64,000 nt of DNA from NCBI RefSeq assembly GCF_040581485.1, contig NC_090134.1, positions 11,647,501 through 11,711,500 of the forward strand. Direction: 5' to 3'. A model generated the notes under the pieces. That model made no database searches. It was given only the letters and a program-made list of their open reading frames with translations, and was not told where the DNA came from. Positions 11,608 to 22,199 of this stretch are shown here, piece after piece (position 1 is the first letter of the stretch; every line of letters starts with the position of its first letter). This DNA is from Linepithema humile (taxonomy: Eukaryota; Arthropoda; Insecta; Hymenoptera; Formicidae). The translations under genes were made by a program, and so were the position numbers.

Positions 11608-12261
11608 TCGTTTTTTACGTATAAATGAGAATTATGATGTTATAAACAAATGGCGATAATTTAAGTAACAGATTACATGTTTGGAGGCCTTTTTGTTATT
11701 TAATAAAATGTTTCTAAATTCTTCGTGATAAAATTACATGATTTCGTTATGCGATTTAACTGATGAAAACTGATGAAAACTCTTGAAAATAACGTTATTA
11801 ATTATGCAATTAAACAATTTAACGGGTATTTTCAATAGAGAATACACGCAATTCTGGCTTAAACGCCTGAATTTTTTGTATGTTTTTAGTTTTTATATGC
11901 AAAATGTTTTATTAAAAAAAAATGTTTTCATATAATTAAGATATCACAATGTAATTTTATTGCTACATTTATCGAGACTACATAATGTAATTCCATTACT
12001 ACATGCAAAATTAATAAACATATCTAAATCAAAATTGTATATTTTTTCGTTTTTCTATTTCTATCATTCAGCTCTTTAAAATATGATTGCTATAAAATCA
12101 CATGATTTTCTAACATTACGTGATTTTTCAAACCATGTAATTTTCAAAAATCATGTACTGATTTGGAACATTTCATTACGTGATTTACTTAGTCATTAAT
12201 TACGTGATTTTGTTATGTAATTTTATCACTTGATTTTATCACGTGATTTTTTTCAGTAGGG
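11122..12261. repeat. Right 1,140-bp inverted arm of the CACTA/BEN element
   Basis: Partner of 1507-2646. It starts inside the transposase gene, includes the stop codon at 11607 and the 3' flank, and ends with clustered ATCACGTGAT-like motifs and the CAGTAGGG tip. Confidence 0.92.
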
Positions 12262-12263
12262 GC

Positions 12264-12510
12264 AATAACAATAGTTTTATCATGTGTATATTTGCATAAC
12301 TTTTTGAAAAAAAATCAGACGCAAGATGAAGTAGACGGAGAAATAATTAAAGCTACTTGGAGAACGGAGAATGATCAACTAACACCTTTGTTGCCACTAC
12401 CAATAATAGGTCGAAGAACAGCTCGAAGTGCTAATGATATTCGCGATGAATTTTCTGAATATTTTTCTTCTAACAAGGAATCTGTACTATGGCAGAATTT
12501 ATATACATAA
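12264..12510 (+). pseudogene. PIF/Harbinger transposase, 3' part after the insertion
   Basis: Immediately after the transposon and its GC duplication the frame reads ITIVLSCVYLHNFLKKNQ, the usual C-terminal block of HARBI1-like transposases, and continues to a TAA at 12510. Joined with 967-1504 across the insertion the codons stay in phase, which proves that the two pieces were one gene. The end of the protein is DEFSEYFSSNKESVLWQNLY. Confidence 0.9.
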
Positions 12511-12531
12511 AAAATATTATATACATATATA

Positions 12532-12544
12532 CGCGCGCGCGCGC

Positions 12545-12588
<44 letters not shown>
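12532..12588. repeat. CG/TG/TA compound microsatellite
   Basis: Runs of CG, then TG, then TA dinucleotides just after the Harbinger transposase stop. Confidence 0.95.
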
Positions 12589-12819
12589 GTAAAATGTGCT
12601 AATATATTTTGAAATTAAAATTAAAATTGAAATTAAAATTACTGTAAAAATATATTTTCAAATATGAATTCTCATCACACTTCTATTTATTAATAAAACA
12701 TACAATATTAAAACTATCGATAGTTAAAATGTTCGTGTATTGTATTATAATGTTTACATATTCATGTTTACATATGTTATAAATTAACACGTAAATCAAT
12801 GTAAATCAAATTACAAAAA

Positions 12820-13773
12820 TTAGAGCCAGCAATTAATTATAGAATCTTTTTCTTTTGAGTTTGATAAAGAAGTTAGATTTAAGTTCGTATTTGTATTATA
12901 ACTGGTACTTGCTTGTGAACTGAATGTTGAAATATTACTTTTTTCTTTTTCTTGATAGACACTATACTGCCCAAGTCCCATCTCAGCTTCATATAATATC
13001 CGATTTATTTCAAATTGAGCAGTAGCTTTTACTTGAGGATTCAATTTTCTTAATTTAGTTGCAACATATTCACCATAGGCAGTATATTCATCACGTAATA
13101 TTTTTCATTAAATTGTAAGCCTCCGTAACTCTGGGATCTTCTTCCGGTTTCTTTCGTTTGTATTGTATACTTTTTGGAGAGCAAAATTTTTTAGGTGTTA
13201 CACTGCTAGTGATATCTACAGGAAAACATGTCTCTGATGAATTTGTTATTACCTCTTCTGCTGTAACATTCTTTTCCAATTTCGATTCTACTACTATTTC
13301 TTCTTCTTCTTCTTTATCTTTTTTTTTCGCTGAGGGATTATCCTGTTGAAAAAATATGCATTAGTAGCTTACACATTATATGAATTTTACATAGTACAAT
13401 AAGAAAATGGAAATTAATTATTGCTTACATTTTTATTTCCGATTGAATCTGTTGTTGATTTGACTTTGTTCTTATCTGATAAAAATGAAAGATATTTATA
13501 TCCAAACCACGACGTTGAATAAACTTCATTAGTCCCTATTCCTGCCTTAAGCTTCTTATCAGTTTTTTGTTTTTCTCGACGGTATTCGGCCAATAAAACT
13601 TTCATTTTTCTTTCTATTTCCATTTTATCAATTTTGAGTTTAACAGATATATTATTCCATGCATTATTCTTTTTATTTTTATTTCTGTAATCTGTCAATT
13701 TGACATTCCACAATACGGGTTCTTCTTTGTAACATTCAATTAATTTTACGATTTCTTTTTCTGACCATTCCAT
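12820..13773 (-). pseudogene. MADF-domain accessory protein of the Harbinger element
   Basis: Exon 1 is 13429-13773 and exon 2 12820-13342, joined in phase 0 (donor AAT then GTAAGC, acceptor CAACAG). Exon 1 encodes a MADF/Myb-SANT-like domain (MEWSEKEIVKLIECY, then W and KYLSFL at expected spacing). Exon 2 has a Lys/Glu-rich linker and a C-terminal helix-rich segment (LNPQVKATAQFEINRILYEA) resembling a BESS-type tail. PIF/Harbinger elements normally encode such a DNA-binding partner that brings the transposase to the ends; here it converges on the transposase as expected. A one-base frameshift at about 13083 (after NLMKNIT) breaks it, so it is dead like its partner. Confidence 0.78.
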
Positions 13774-13845
13774 TTCAATTTTTTTTTCCTGTTATATAAA
13801 AACAACCTTGGTTATATATTTTAATAAAAAAAACACAAGATAATA

Positions 13846-13966
13846 GGTCTGTTCTTTATAGCTGAACTGACTGCACTAGTTCAGAGTTTATTTTTTGCCC
13901 TCCACATTGAAAGGAGAAAAATAAACTCTGAACTAGTGCAGCCAGTTCAGCTATAAAGAGCAAACC
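13846..13966. mobile_element. 121-bp MITE-like hairpin
   Basis: GGTCTGTTCTTTATAGCTGA at the left and TCAGCTATAAAGAGCAAACC at the right are inverted with few mismatches; the inner GAACTAGTGCA repeats extend the stem almost to the centre. Confidence 0.75.
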
Positions 13967-14220
13967 TTAAAGACTAATCATTTTCCATAATCTTTTTAAA
14001 AAATTTAAGTCAGAAATAAGGACTAACAAAGTTTATTCTATGTTATAATTTGAATATAAATGTTAAATATTAAAAATATAATATAATAATACTAATATTG
14101 ATTAAATATTAATATTAATATTTTTATAATTATTTACATTATTATTATTAAATTATTATTATTATTGTTAATATTACATTTATTGTACTTACTTTCTAAT
14201 ATTATTATTGCTAATTTACT
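13967..14220. other. AT-rich spacer
   Basis: Low-complexity TAA/TTA-rich sequence (especially 14041-14210). No gene or clear repeat end recognised. Confidence 0.7.
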
Positions 14221-14790
14221 AATCGCCACAAATACGTCCACACCGATATGTTTGGTTCGATTTTTCGCGAACTGCTCGCAAACAGCAACCAAACAAATGA
14301 AACAAATGTTAATTGATCAACTGTTAACGAAGAGAGGGGTTCAACTGCCTACATTCCCATTTGCCAACAGCTTCGTTTGCCTACAACATTTTGCCGACAG
14401 CTTCAATTGCCGACATTCCCGATTGCCTATAGAGCGATTGTCTACAAGCATTGTTGCGCACATTTAAAAGTTAAAAATACAAACGTACGTTTGCACACAA
14501 GACATTATTGCACACAAGACATTATTGCACACAAGACATTATTGCACACATGACATTATTGCGCACATACACATTGCACACATAATATTATTGCGCACAT
14601 AAAATAAAAAAATCGGAGAGAACTTTAACTGCCTACATTCCCATTTGCTAACAGCTTTGTTTGCCTACAACATTTTGCCGACAGCTTCGATTGCCTACAA
14701 GCATTATTGTGCATATGTAAATATTAAAAATACAAACGTACGTTTGCACACAAGACATTATTATTGCGCACATACAAATTGCACACATGA
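14220..14790. repeat. Left arm of a fold-back element surrounding Gypsy-1
   Basis: The text CTGCCTACATTCCCATTTGC followed by repeated CATTATTGCGCACATACACA units is found inverted at about 21490-21830. The arm itself holds a second partial copy starting near 14628. No coding capacity is seen; this looks like a non-autonomous fold-back transposon into which the Gypsy element later inserted. Confidence 0.7.
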
Positions 14791-14967
14791 CTTTATGATA
14801 TAAACCTCGTATCGCATCTGAAGCACAGGGTGATGTGAACTGGACCTCGCTTTGCGCGAAAAGTTGCAAACCCACGGGGAATCGTATAATTATAAACCTC
14901 GTTTTACATCTGAAGCACAGGGTGATGTGAACTGGATCTCGCTTTGCGCGAAAAGTTGCAAACCCAC
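14791..14967. repeat. Two units of a ~96-bp tandem repeat (third unit at 21354-21445)
   Basis: Units run from ATAAACCTCGT through GAAGCACAGGGTGATGTGA to GTTGCAAACCCAC. Two stand here; the third follows the 3' LTR, so the retrotransposon inserted exactly at a unit junction. Confidence 0.8.
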
Positions 14968-15213
14968 TGTAGAATATTAATTTTTTATATAAAAGATTTT
15001 TTATTTTGTAAACCGCGCCGAGGCCACGTCACCACTTGTGGGCGCGAGAGAGTTGTTAGAGTAGAAGTGAGCAGTCAGTCGTAGTAGTGTATGAAGTGTA
15101 GACAGAAGCTTATGGCAAAAGGAAGAAAAAGTTCAATTATTTTCCGTGTGATCCATGTGCCTAAAAAGGAACCTCTCCACTATCCTGACGAATAAAAAAG
15201 AGGATGTCCTACA
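14968..15213 (+). repeat. Gypsy-1 5' LTR
   Basis: 246 bp, TG...CA ends. Directly after it lies GTTTTCAGAAGTGGGA, the likely primer-binding area, though I cannot name the tRNA. Confidence 0.93.
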
Positions 15214-15747
15214 GTTTTCAGAAGTGGGATACGCGGAATTAAGAGAACACGTGGATTGAGTGACGATCGAGCGATTTACCGGTGTACGGCGTACGAGTGG
15301 CTTGTAGCATTGGGTTCGCGTGTGTCGATTGAACGAGGTCTGTCGACCATATAGACGTTAAGACATTAGCGTGATACGAAGTGTGAGACATAAGGTACGA
15401 GACGGAAAGCGTGAAGCGGCCCTCGTGTACGGAAAGGGGCCAAAGGCGATCGTCATTCGCCATTTTTCATGCAAAGGCATAAGTGCCACGTGGCAACAGG
15501 ACAAGCGAGCTACGCCACGAACTACGAATAGGTTGCGATAGGCCGAGTCGGCAACGTTAGCGATCTCGACGGCAGCAACGTGTGACATTTACGTGAACAG
15601 CTAGTCGGTTATAACATAATTACCGACCGAGCAGGCATAACACTTACGACACGTACATGCCATAAGCTAAGTATTGTTAAGTCTACTTTAGGTTACGTGT
15701 GTGCATTAAAGTTTCCTATCAAGGACTGCGTACGTTGAGATTATTTT

Positions 15748-16860
15748 ATGATAGCCACGATGGATGCTGCTAATCGCTTTACGGTACTTCAACTCAAAGA
15801 AATGTTGAGGCAACGCAATCTCCAGACAGGAGGAACAAAGCTGGAATTGGTAAAGAGACTACTGGAGGCGAATCCAGATGGAACATGGATGGACGATGCC
15901 GACCCTCCACCGGAACAAGAAAACGACCAAGAGGAAGGCGAACCTCAGCCGGAATGGAACCAATACGAATTACTGCGTCAAGAGCTGGAAATTACGAAAC
16001 GTGAACGAGATGTGGCACGACGAGAAGCAGTCTTGGCCCAGTGAGAGTTAGAATTAGCAAATACGACGAATAGAAGGAACTTGATGGTCGGAGATCAAGG
16101 AAGCCAAGATTTTGCAGACGATGTACGCGGGTACCGACTACTACAACGGGGGGCATCTACTGTGCAGCCATCATTACGAGCAGACGTAAAAGGCATAGGA
16201 GACCTTTTGGGTAGTTTTTACGGAACCGCTACTTTGAAGATTGGGAGAAGCAAGTCCAACTAGTCAAAAGACTATTTGCTGTGGACGATGCTATCATGAA
16301 GATGATCATCAGCTCCAAACTTACAGGAAAAGCGGACAGATGGTTCCGCTCTAGATTTGAGCATACGGAAATGACACTTGACGCATTACTTGCCGCGATG
16401 AAGAATGGATTCGACCAACGGCCAAGTAGAGTAGATCGTCTCAGAAAATTTGAACAAAGAACCTGGCAGACGAGTGAATCTTTTAACAACTATTATCACG
16501 AGAAACTCATCTTAGGCAACTTAGTGCCGATTGGAGAAACGGATTTGCTGGATTATTTGGTGGACGGAATACCAGACATGATGCTACGGAATCAAGCCAG
16601 GATGCAAAGTTTCGACACAGTGAAGGATTTGCTAAATAGATTTCGTAAGATTTCCCTTTCGAACCGTGTCAAGAAAGAATCGTCATACGGGGGAAATACC
16701 GCTGTAGAAAAATCGACGCTGAAAGTGAAGTCGGCCAAACTGCCAAAAACAAAATCGTAAGAAGATCACAGTGACAAACCGATCAAATGTTACAATTGTA
16801 ACCAGCCGGGACACCTTTCAAGAGACTGCCAGAAACCCAGAAGGGAAAAAGGATCGTGCT
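15748..16860 (+). pseudogene. Gypsy-1 gag (SAP domain, capsid, first zinc knuckle)
   Basis: Starts MIATMDAANRF. Residues about 9-42 form a SAP motif (LQLKEMLRQRNLQTGGTKLE), a DNA-binding helix pair found in some insect Gypsy Gag proteins. An acidic/Pro-rich linker follows. A TGA at 16042 and a frame change near 16225-16260 break the frame; the capsid-like region (KADRWFRSRFEH) is open at 16281-16757, where a TAA ends it. The first CCHC knuckle (CYNCNQPGHLSRDC) is at about 16785-16830. The second knuckle is cut off by the hAT insertion and continues at 17799. Confidence 0.85.
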
Positions 16861-17790
16861 TAGGGAATACAATTTGGAGTCTCTTTTTCGATCCCGGGAT
16901 TTCGGGATTTTTAAGAATCAATCCCGGGATCCCGGGCTTATCCCGGGACTAAACAAAAAGGAATTAAAATTATATGTTTGTTAAAAATTGAACTTTTTTA
17001 AAATTAGATTTATTATATCTCTAATAATCAACAAGTTAACATAATATCCACTAAAATTAAACAAGATTTCTTCATTATTCAGTTATAAATTTATGAACTA
17101 ATAAAAAAAAAGTAATCAACAATGTACCTATAAAAAAATTAACTTTTTTTATTAATCAGTTATCATATGTAGATTATAAAACTAAGCATTTTGTTTTAAT
17201 TAGTCTTGAATATTAGGAACAGAAAATAAACTTTATTAAGATCACAGACTTTCTTAGAAACAAAAAATGTACTTATTATATTTGTTGCAATTTTTAGAAG
17301 TCAGGTCCAAGTCTTAAAAACTTTTTTATGTTTAATAAATACACCATCACGCGACATTTTAAATAATTATATTTCGGGCAAAGCGATCTATTGGATTGGA
17401 GTGCGTAGCGTGAACTAATGAAAATCGTGAGCCGACCGACCTGCCAGTGCAAGTAAAACAAACACGTTCGTACATGTCAGAAAGAACAGTTGAGACACGT
17501 TTGCGAGTTGTGTCTTGCAAGAAAATCATCGGGTACAAAAGTAAATCAACAATAATGTAGTCACTAGTCACGCACAAAATATTTTGAGAATATTATTCAT
17601 TGATAAATGACATTAGTGGATATTATTATATGTATATAATTATTGATTTATTAAAAATATCTAATAAAAAACGTTTTGACAATCTCGAAAATCCCGAGAT
17701 TAGTAATTTACAATCTCGGGATTTTCGGGGCCAGAAAACGGTCGGGATTCCGGGATTCCGGGATCCCGTATCCCGGGATTGTATTCTCTA
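16861..17790. mobile_element. 930-bp non-autonomous hAT-type element inside Gypsy-1 gag
   Basis: Ends TAGGGAATACAAT and ATTGTATTCTCTA are imperfect inverted repeats; the 8-bp ATCGTGCT occurs at 16853-16860 and again at 17791-17798. Removing it with one copy of the 8-mer rebuilds a CCHC zinc knuckle in frame. An 8-bp duplication with TAGRG-type tips is the hAT pattern. Both ends carry clustered CCCGGGAT words, likely transposase-binding repeats. No transposase frame is present. Confidence 0.93.
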
Positions 17791-20700
17791 ATCGTGCTTC
17801 ACTTGTAGAAATGTGGGGCACATGGCGAAGGATTGTCCGAACAAGGAGACGAAGACGACGGAGGAAGCACAAGTGTCCCATGTGTATGAAGACCCGAAGG
17901 AAAAAGATAGTGTTGAACATCGAAGACTCGTTACGCTTGAATTAAAGAACTCTAGTCTACGCAGAGTGTTCTGTTTAGACACGCTACTCGACACGGGTAG
18001 TTCGATTAGTTTTATCAAAGAACGATTTATTGACCGACAAGCGTTTCTTCCGTTAGGTGCATCCGATCGCGAATATTACGAGTGTAAGAAAATACAAATA
18101 GAACTTCTAGGAAAGGTTTATACTACGGCTTTTATCGGAAATGTCTCAAGAGAAAATGTTAGAATGTACGTGGTGCCGGAGGACACTACATTAACGCCAG
18201 CTTTATTCGGTCGATACGCGTTGCGTAAATTCGGAATTCACTTGACGCTACCGACTGACGACGACGTCCAACAGGAGATTTTGAGTATCAATGCAGTAGA
18301 GTCCGAGGACGACTTAATCGCTAAATTGCAAATAAATTCTGCGGTTCCGTATAAAGCTAAAGTCGAATTAGAAAGAATTTTTCAGGAGATATATATAGGC
18401 TCGCCGAGACCGCCCGAGCCCAAGGTAAAGACGGAATTAAAGTTACGTTTGGAAAATACCAAACCGTTTCGCTGCAATCCGCGTAAACTATCCTACGACA
18501 GGCAGGAAAAGCTTCGAGTAATCCTGGACAAATTGTTAAGAAAGGGGTATATACGGGATAGTGATTCGGAGTTTGCATCGCCTATAGTCTTGACTGAGAA
18601 GAGAAACGGCAAGCTGCGTCTGTGCGTAAATTTTCGGGCTCTAAATAAAGTAATCACCCGGGATAACTATCCAATGCCTTTAATCGAAAACCAATTAGCG
18701 ATCGTAGGAAGTAAGAAATACTTCATATTATTGAACTTAAAGAACGGATTTCACCATGTTCGCGTCGCGGAAAAATCAATTAAGTATACGTCCTTCGTGA
18801 CCCCTCTTAGCCAATTTGAATGGCTAAAAATGCCGTTTGGACTTTGCACAGCGCCGGCAACGTTTCAGCATTATATCCATCGCATTTTAGCCGAATTTAC
18901 GAGGACAGGCAACATGGCGACATATATGGACGATATATTGGTGGCCACCGAAACGATAGAGCGCCATTTGGAAGTGTTAGAACGCGTGTTGAAAGTTCTC
19001 TCAGAAAACCTCTTAGAACTGCGAATCGACAAATTTTACTACTACTTCTTACTACTTCTTACAAACGGAAGTGGAATATCTTGGTTACGAGATATCCGCG
19101 CGAGGCGTGAAACTGACGAAAAAAGGCATCAAAGCGATCGAAAAGTTCCCGATTCCCAAGAGCGCTAGAGACGTGCGTAGTTTTATAGGACTCTGTTCTT
19201 ACTTCCGAAAATTCGTTGAGCGTTTCGCGTCAATCGCCAAACCACTTTACGACCTAACGAAAGCCAACGCGACGTTCCGGTTTAGAGAAACAGAATACGA
19301 AGCCTTTAAGGAACTTAAAACTAAGCTTATGGAAGCCCCAATTTTGGCGGTTTACAACTCGAACGATCAAACCGAACTACATTGTGATGCGAGTTCTGTC
19401 GGTTAGGGGCAGTCCTCATGCAAAGAAAATCAGATGAGAAAATGCTTCCGGTATTCTATTTCTCCAAACGAACCACTGAAACCGAAGCGAAATTGCACAG
19501 CTTTGAACTAGAAACTCTCGCGATAATCTATGCGCTAGAACGTTTCAAGATTTATCTTCAGGGTCTGAAATTCAAAATCATAACCGACTGTAGTGCTGTG
19601 ACGATGACACTTAAGAAGAAAGATGTAAATCATAGGGTTGAAAAGTAGGCAATTGTCCTGCTAGATTACGATTACGAACTTGAACACCGGGCCAGCACAC
19701 GTATGCGTCATGTGGACGCTCTAAGTCAAACCATTGGTGTGATAGAAGAGAATCCCTTCGAGTGGAACGTGACGGTATGTCAAGGACAAGATCCTGCTAT
19801 TGTTGAGATCCGCGACAAACTGGAGAAATCCGAAGATAAATTTTACGAATTAAGAAACGGCCTTGTGTATCGTAAATACGGAGATCAATTACTGTTTTAT
19901 ATGTGCCTCGGCAAATGGAGAAAAACGTGTTATATAAGTACCATGACAAGTTAGGTCATTTGGATACCGAAAAATCGGCCCAAGCTATCCTCGAGAGCTA
20001 TTGGTTTCCGAAGTTGCGCGAAAAGGTGGATTGCCATATCAAGAATTGCCTCAAATGCATCGCCTTCTCTCCGGTCAGCGGGAAGGTCGCGGGACTAATC
20101 CACTCGATACCAAAGGGCGACACTCCCTTCGATACTTTGCATGTCGATCACCTAGTCCGATAGATAAAAAGCGACTTATTAAGCAACATTTGTTAGTCAT
20201 CATAGACGGCTTTACGAAATTTGTCAAGCTCTATCCGATTAAGACTACATCTAGCAAAAAGGCAATTGGTTCTCTGTGTCAGTATTTCGAACATTATTCA
20301 CGACTAAAAATAATAGTTACAGACAGAGGCAGTTGCTTCACGAGCTCCGAATTTAAGGAATTCCTAAGTGATAATGGAATCCAACATGTTAAGATTGCTA
20401 CGGGCTCCCCTCAGGCAAACGGACAGGTGGAACGGGTCAACCGGACGTTGACTCTAATGTTGGCTAAACTATCGGACGACACCATAGGAAAGTACTGGTA
20501 TAAAACCATTGCCGAAGTCAAGCACGCGCTAAATAATACAGTAAACAAGGTCACCGGCGAAACACCCAGTCGACTGTTGTTTGGTGTGAAACAGCGCGGC
20601 GAATTCGTAGACCATTTGCGCGAGCACCTACAAAGCGATCTCGGACAAGAACGATGCGAATTGAATAAGATCCGAGAACAAGCGTCGGATAGAATTCTGC

Positions 20701-20973
20701 GATCTCAAGCGTATAATAAAGAATATGCGGATAGCAAACGAAAAAAAAGCGCATGAATATGCGGTAGGCGATCTGGTTTCGATTAAGAATTTCGATAGCA
20801 CGGCCGGAACATCTCATAAGCTTATACCGATTTTTAAAGGAACTTATAAAGTAGCGGAAAAACTCGACAACGATAGATATGTAATCACGGACGCAGACGG
20901 ATTTCAAAACAAACTGCGTCCTTATCAAGGCATTTGGCAAGCCGCCAATCTGAGGCCGTGGCGGCAAAAGTAG
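17791..20973 (+). pseudogene. Gypsy-1 pol (protease, RT, RNase H, integrase)
   Basis: Continues the gag with the second knuckle (GHMAKDC), then protease DTGSS at about 17990, reverse transcriptase with the YMDD active-site box at about 18925-18940, the thumb/RNase H region (about 19070-19650), the integrase zinc part (about 19930-20060) and DDE core (TDRGSCF, SPQANGQVER at about 20330-20440), ending near 20973. Breaks: a 13-nt tandem duplication at about 19036-19062 shifts the frame, TAG stops at about 19404, 19646 and 20161, and frame changes at about 19900 and 20740. The element cannot make active Pol. Confidence 0.9.
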
Positions 20974-21106
20974 AATAATATAAATAACATTGTTATTATA
21001 AATTAATTTGTTCAGTTACGACTCCGTTCGTTCTGCGGAATACATTCGGTCGTTTTTCTTTGTGTATTGTTCTGTCGAAGGCGACATCCAGTCAGGTATG
21101 GCCAAA

Positions 21107-21349
21107 TGTAGAATATTTATGTTAATTTTTTATATAAAAGATTTTTTATTTTGTAAACCGCGCCGAGGCCGCGTCGCCACCTGTGGGCGCGAGAGAGTTG
21201 TTAGAGTAGAAGTAAGCAGTCAGTCGTAGTAGTGTATGAAGTGTAGACAGAAGCTTATGGCAAAAAGTTCAATTATTTTCCGTGTGATCCATGTGTCAAA
21301 AAAGGAATCTCTCCACTATACTGACAAGTAAAAAAGAGGATGTCCTACA
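21107..21349 (+). repeat. Gypsy-1 3' LTR
   Basis: 243 bp, matches 14968-15213 with scattered substitutions and small indels (for example a missing GGAAGAAA stretch). Confidence 0.93.
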
Positions 21350-21830
21350 CTACGTAGAATCGTATAATTATAAACCTCGTTTCGCATCTGAAGCACCAGG
21401 TAATGTGAGTTGAACCTCGCTCCGCGTGAAAAGTTGCAAACCCACGTAAAATCGTCTAATTATAAACCTTTGAGTACTATGTATCTGTTGATTTCCTGTG
21501 TATATGCGCAATAATGTCGTGTGCAATGTGTATGTGCGCAATAATGTCATGTGTGCAATGTGTATGTGCGCAATAATGTCATGTGTGCAAACGTACATTT
21601 GTATTTTTAATTTTTGCATGTGCACAATAATGCTTGTAGGCAATCGCTCTGTAGGCAATTGGGAATGTCGGCAATCGAAGCTGTTGGCAAATGGGAATGT
21701 AGGCAGTTGGGACCCTCCCGTTAACGAACTTGCGAGCTGCTCGCGTCCACATAAAAAAGAAAACAGTTTGCGATCTGTTTGTAAACTGTTCGCGAACTCT
21801 GGTGAAGACACACCTTAACGTGGCAACGAA
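21350..21830. repeat. Third 96-bp unit and right arm of the fold-back element
   Basis: After the target duplication the 96-bp unit resumes (ATAAACCTCGTTTCGCATC). From about 21490 the sequence is the inverse of 14300-14600, with TGTGTATGTGCGCAATAATG units and the GCAAATGGGAATGTAGGCAG block. Confidence 0.7.
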
Positions 21831-22065
21831 CAAACAGAACAACTGAACAATGGGCGCGCACACTCACGCAAATCGACGACGCGAAGACGCCGAAAAGCGT
21901 CCGAAGAGACGCGAGAACAACCAATACGCATAGAACCGCCTTAGCGCGCAGGGCGGTTATTTTAAAAATAAAATATCTAACAGTTACTATACTAAAAATT
22001 CTCGTTTCTTCTTATTCTAATATTTCTGAGATTTCTTTGATTTTCTTTTTTCTTTTATTAACAAC

Positions 22066-22179
22066 CCAGCAAACACAGAACATTGCAGTAACATTGCGGC
22101 AATGTTGCAACATTGTAGGAACATTACAGCAATATTGTAACATTGCCACAATGTTGCTGTAATGTTCTGTGTTTACTGG
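22066..22179. mobile_element. 114-bp MITE with CCAGCAAACACAGAACATT ends
   Basis: The left end is matched by AATGTTCTGTGTTTACTGG at the right; inside, CAATGTT/AACATTG words alternate, making the whole unit strongly self-complementary. The stretch 21840-22065 before it contains no recognised gene. Confidence 0.75.
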
Positions 22180-22199
22180 AAATCTTTTTCACTCAATTC

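Larger units (their letters stand above)
1507..12261. mobile_element. 10,755-bp CACTA/EnSpm-like (CMC) transposon with Tnp2 transposase and BEN-domain gene
   Basis: The ends are exact inverted repeats starting CCCTACTGAAAAAAATCACG. Both flanks show GC (1505-1506 and 12262-12263); removing the element with one GC rejoins the Harbinger transposase in frame, so both boundaries and the 2-bp target duplication are well supported. A 2-bp duplication, Tnp2-type transposase and many short subterminal AATCACGTRATT-like motifs (about ten in the first 180 bp) fit the CACTA/CMC superfamily, although the tip is CCCTACTG rather than CACTA. It carries a + strand transposase (7901-11607) and a - strand BEN protein (3099-6642) diverging from a shared 1.26-kb region. 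Several MITEs sit inside introns and spacers. Confidence 0.85.
14968..21349 (+). mobile_element. Ty3/Gypsy LTR retrotransposon Gypsy-1, degenerate
   Basis: Two LTRs (14968-15213 and 21107-21349) begin TGTAGAATAT and end TGTCCTACA; the flanks CCAC (14964-14967) and CTAC (21350-21353) fit a 4-bp target duplication with one change. Order of domains is gag with SAP and CCHC motifs, protease, reverse transcriptase, RNase H, integrase, as in Ty3/Gypsy. No envelope-like frame is seen between integrase and LTR. LTR divergence of roughly 5% by eye, several stops and a nested hAT element show an old, inactive copy. Confidence 0.93.

Noticed and set aside
15239..15588. Minus-strand ORFs between the Gypsy-1 5' LTR and gag
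   Set aside because: Opposite strand of a retrotransposon leader, no domain, no splice sites.
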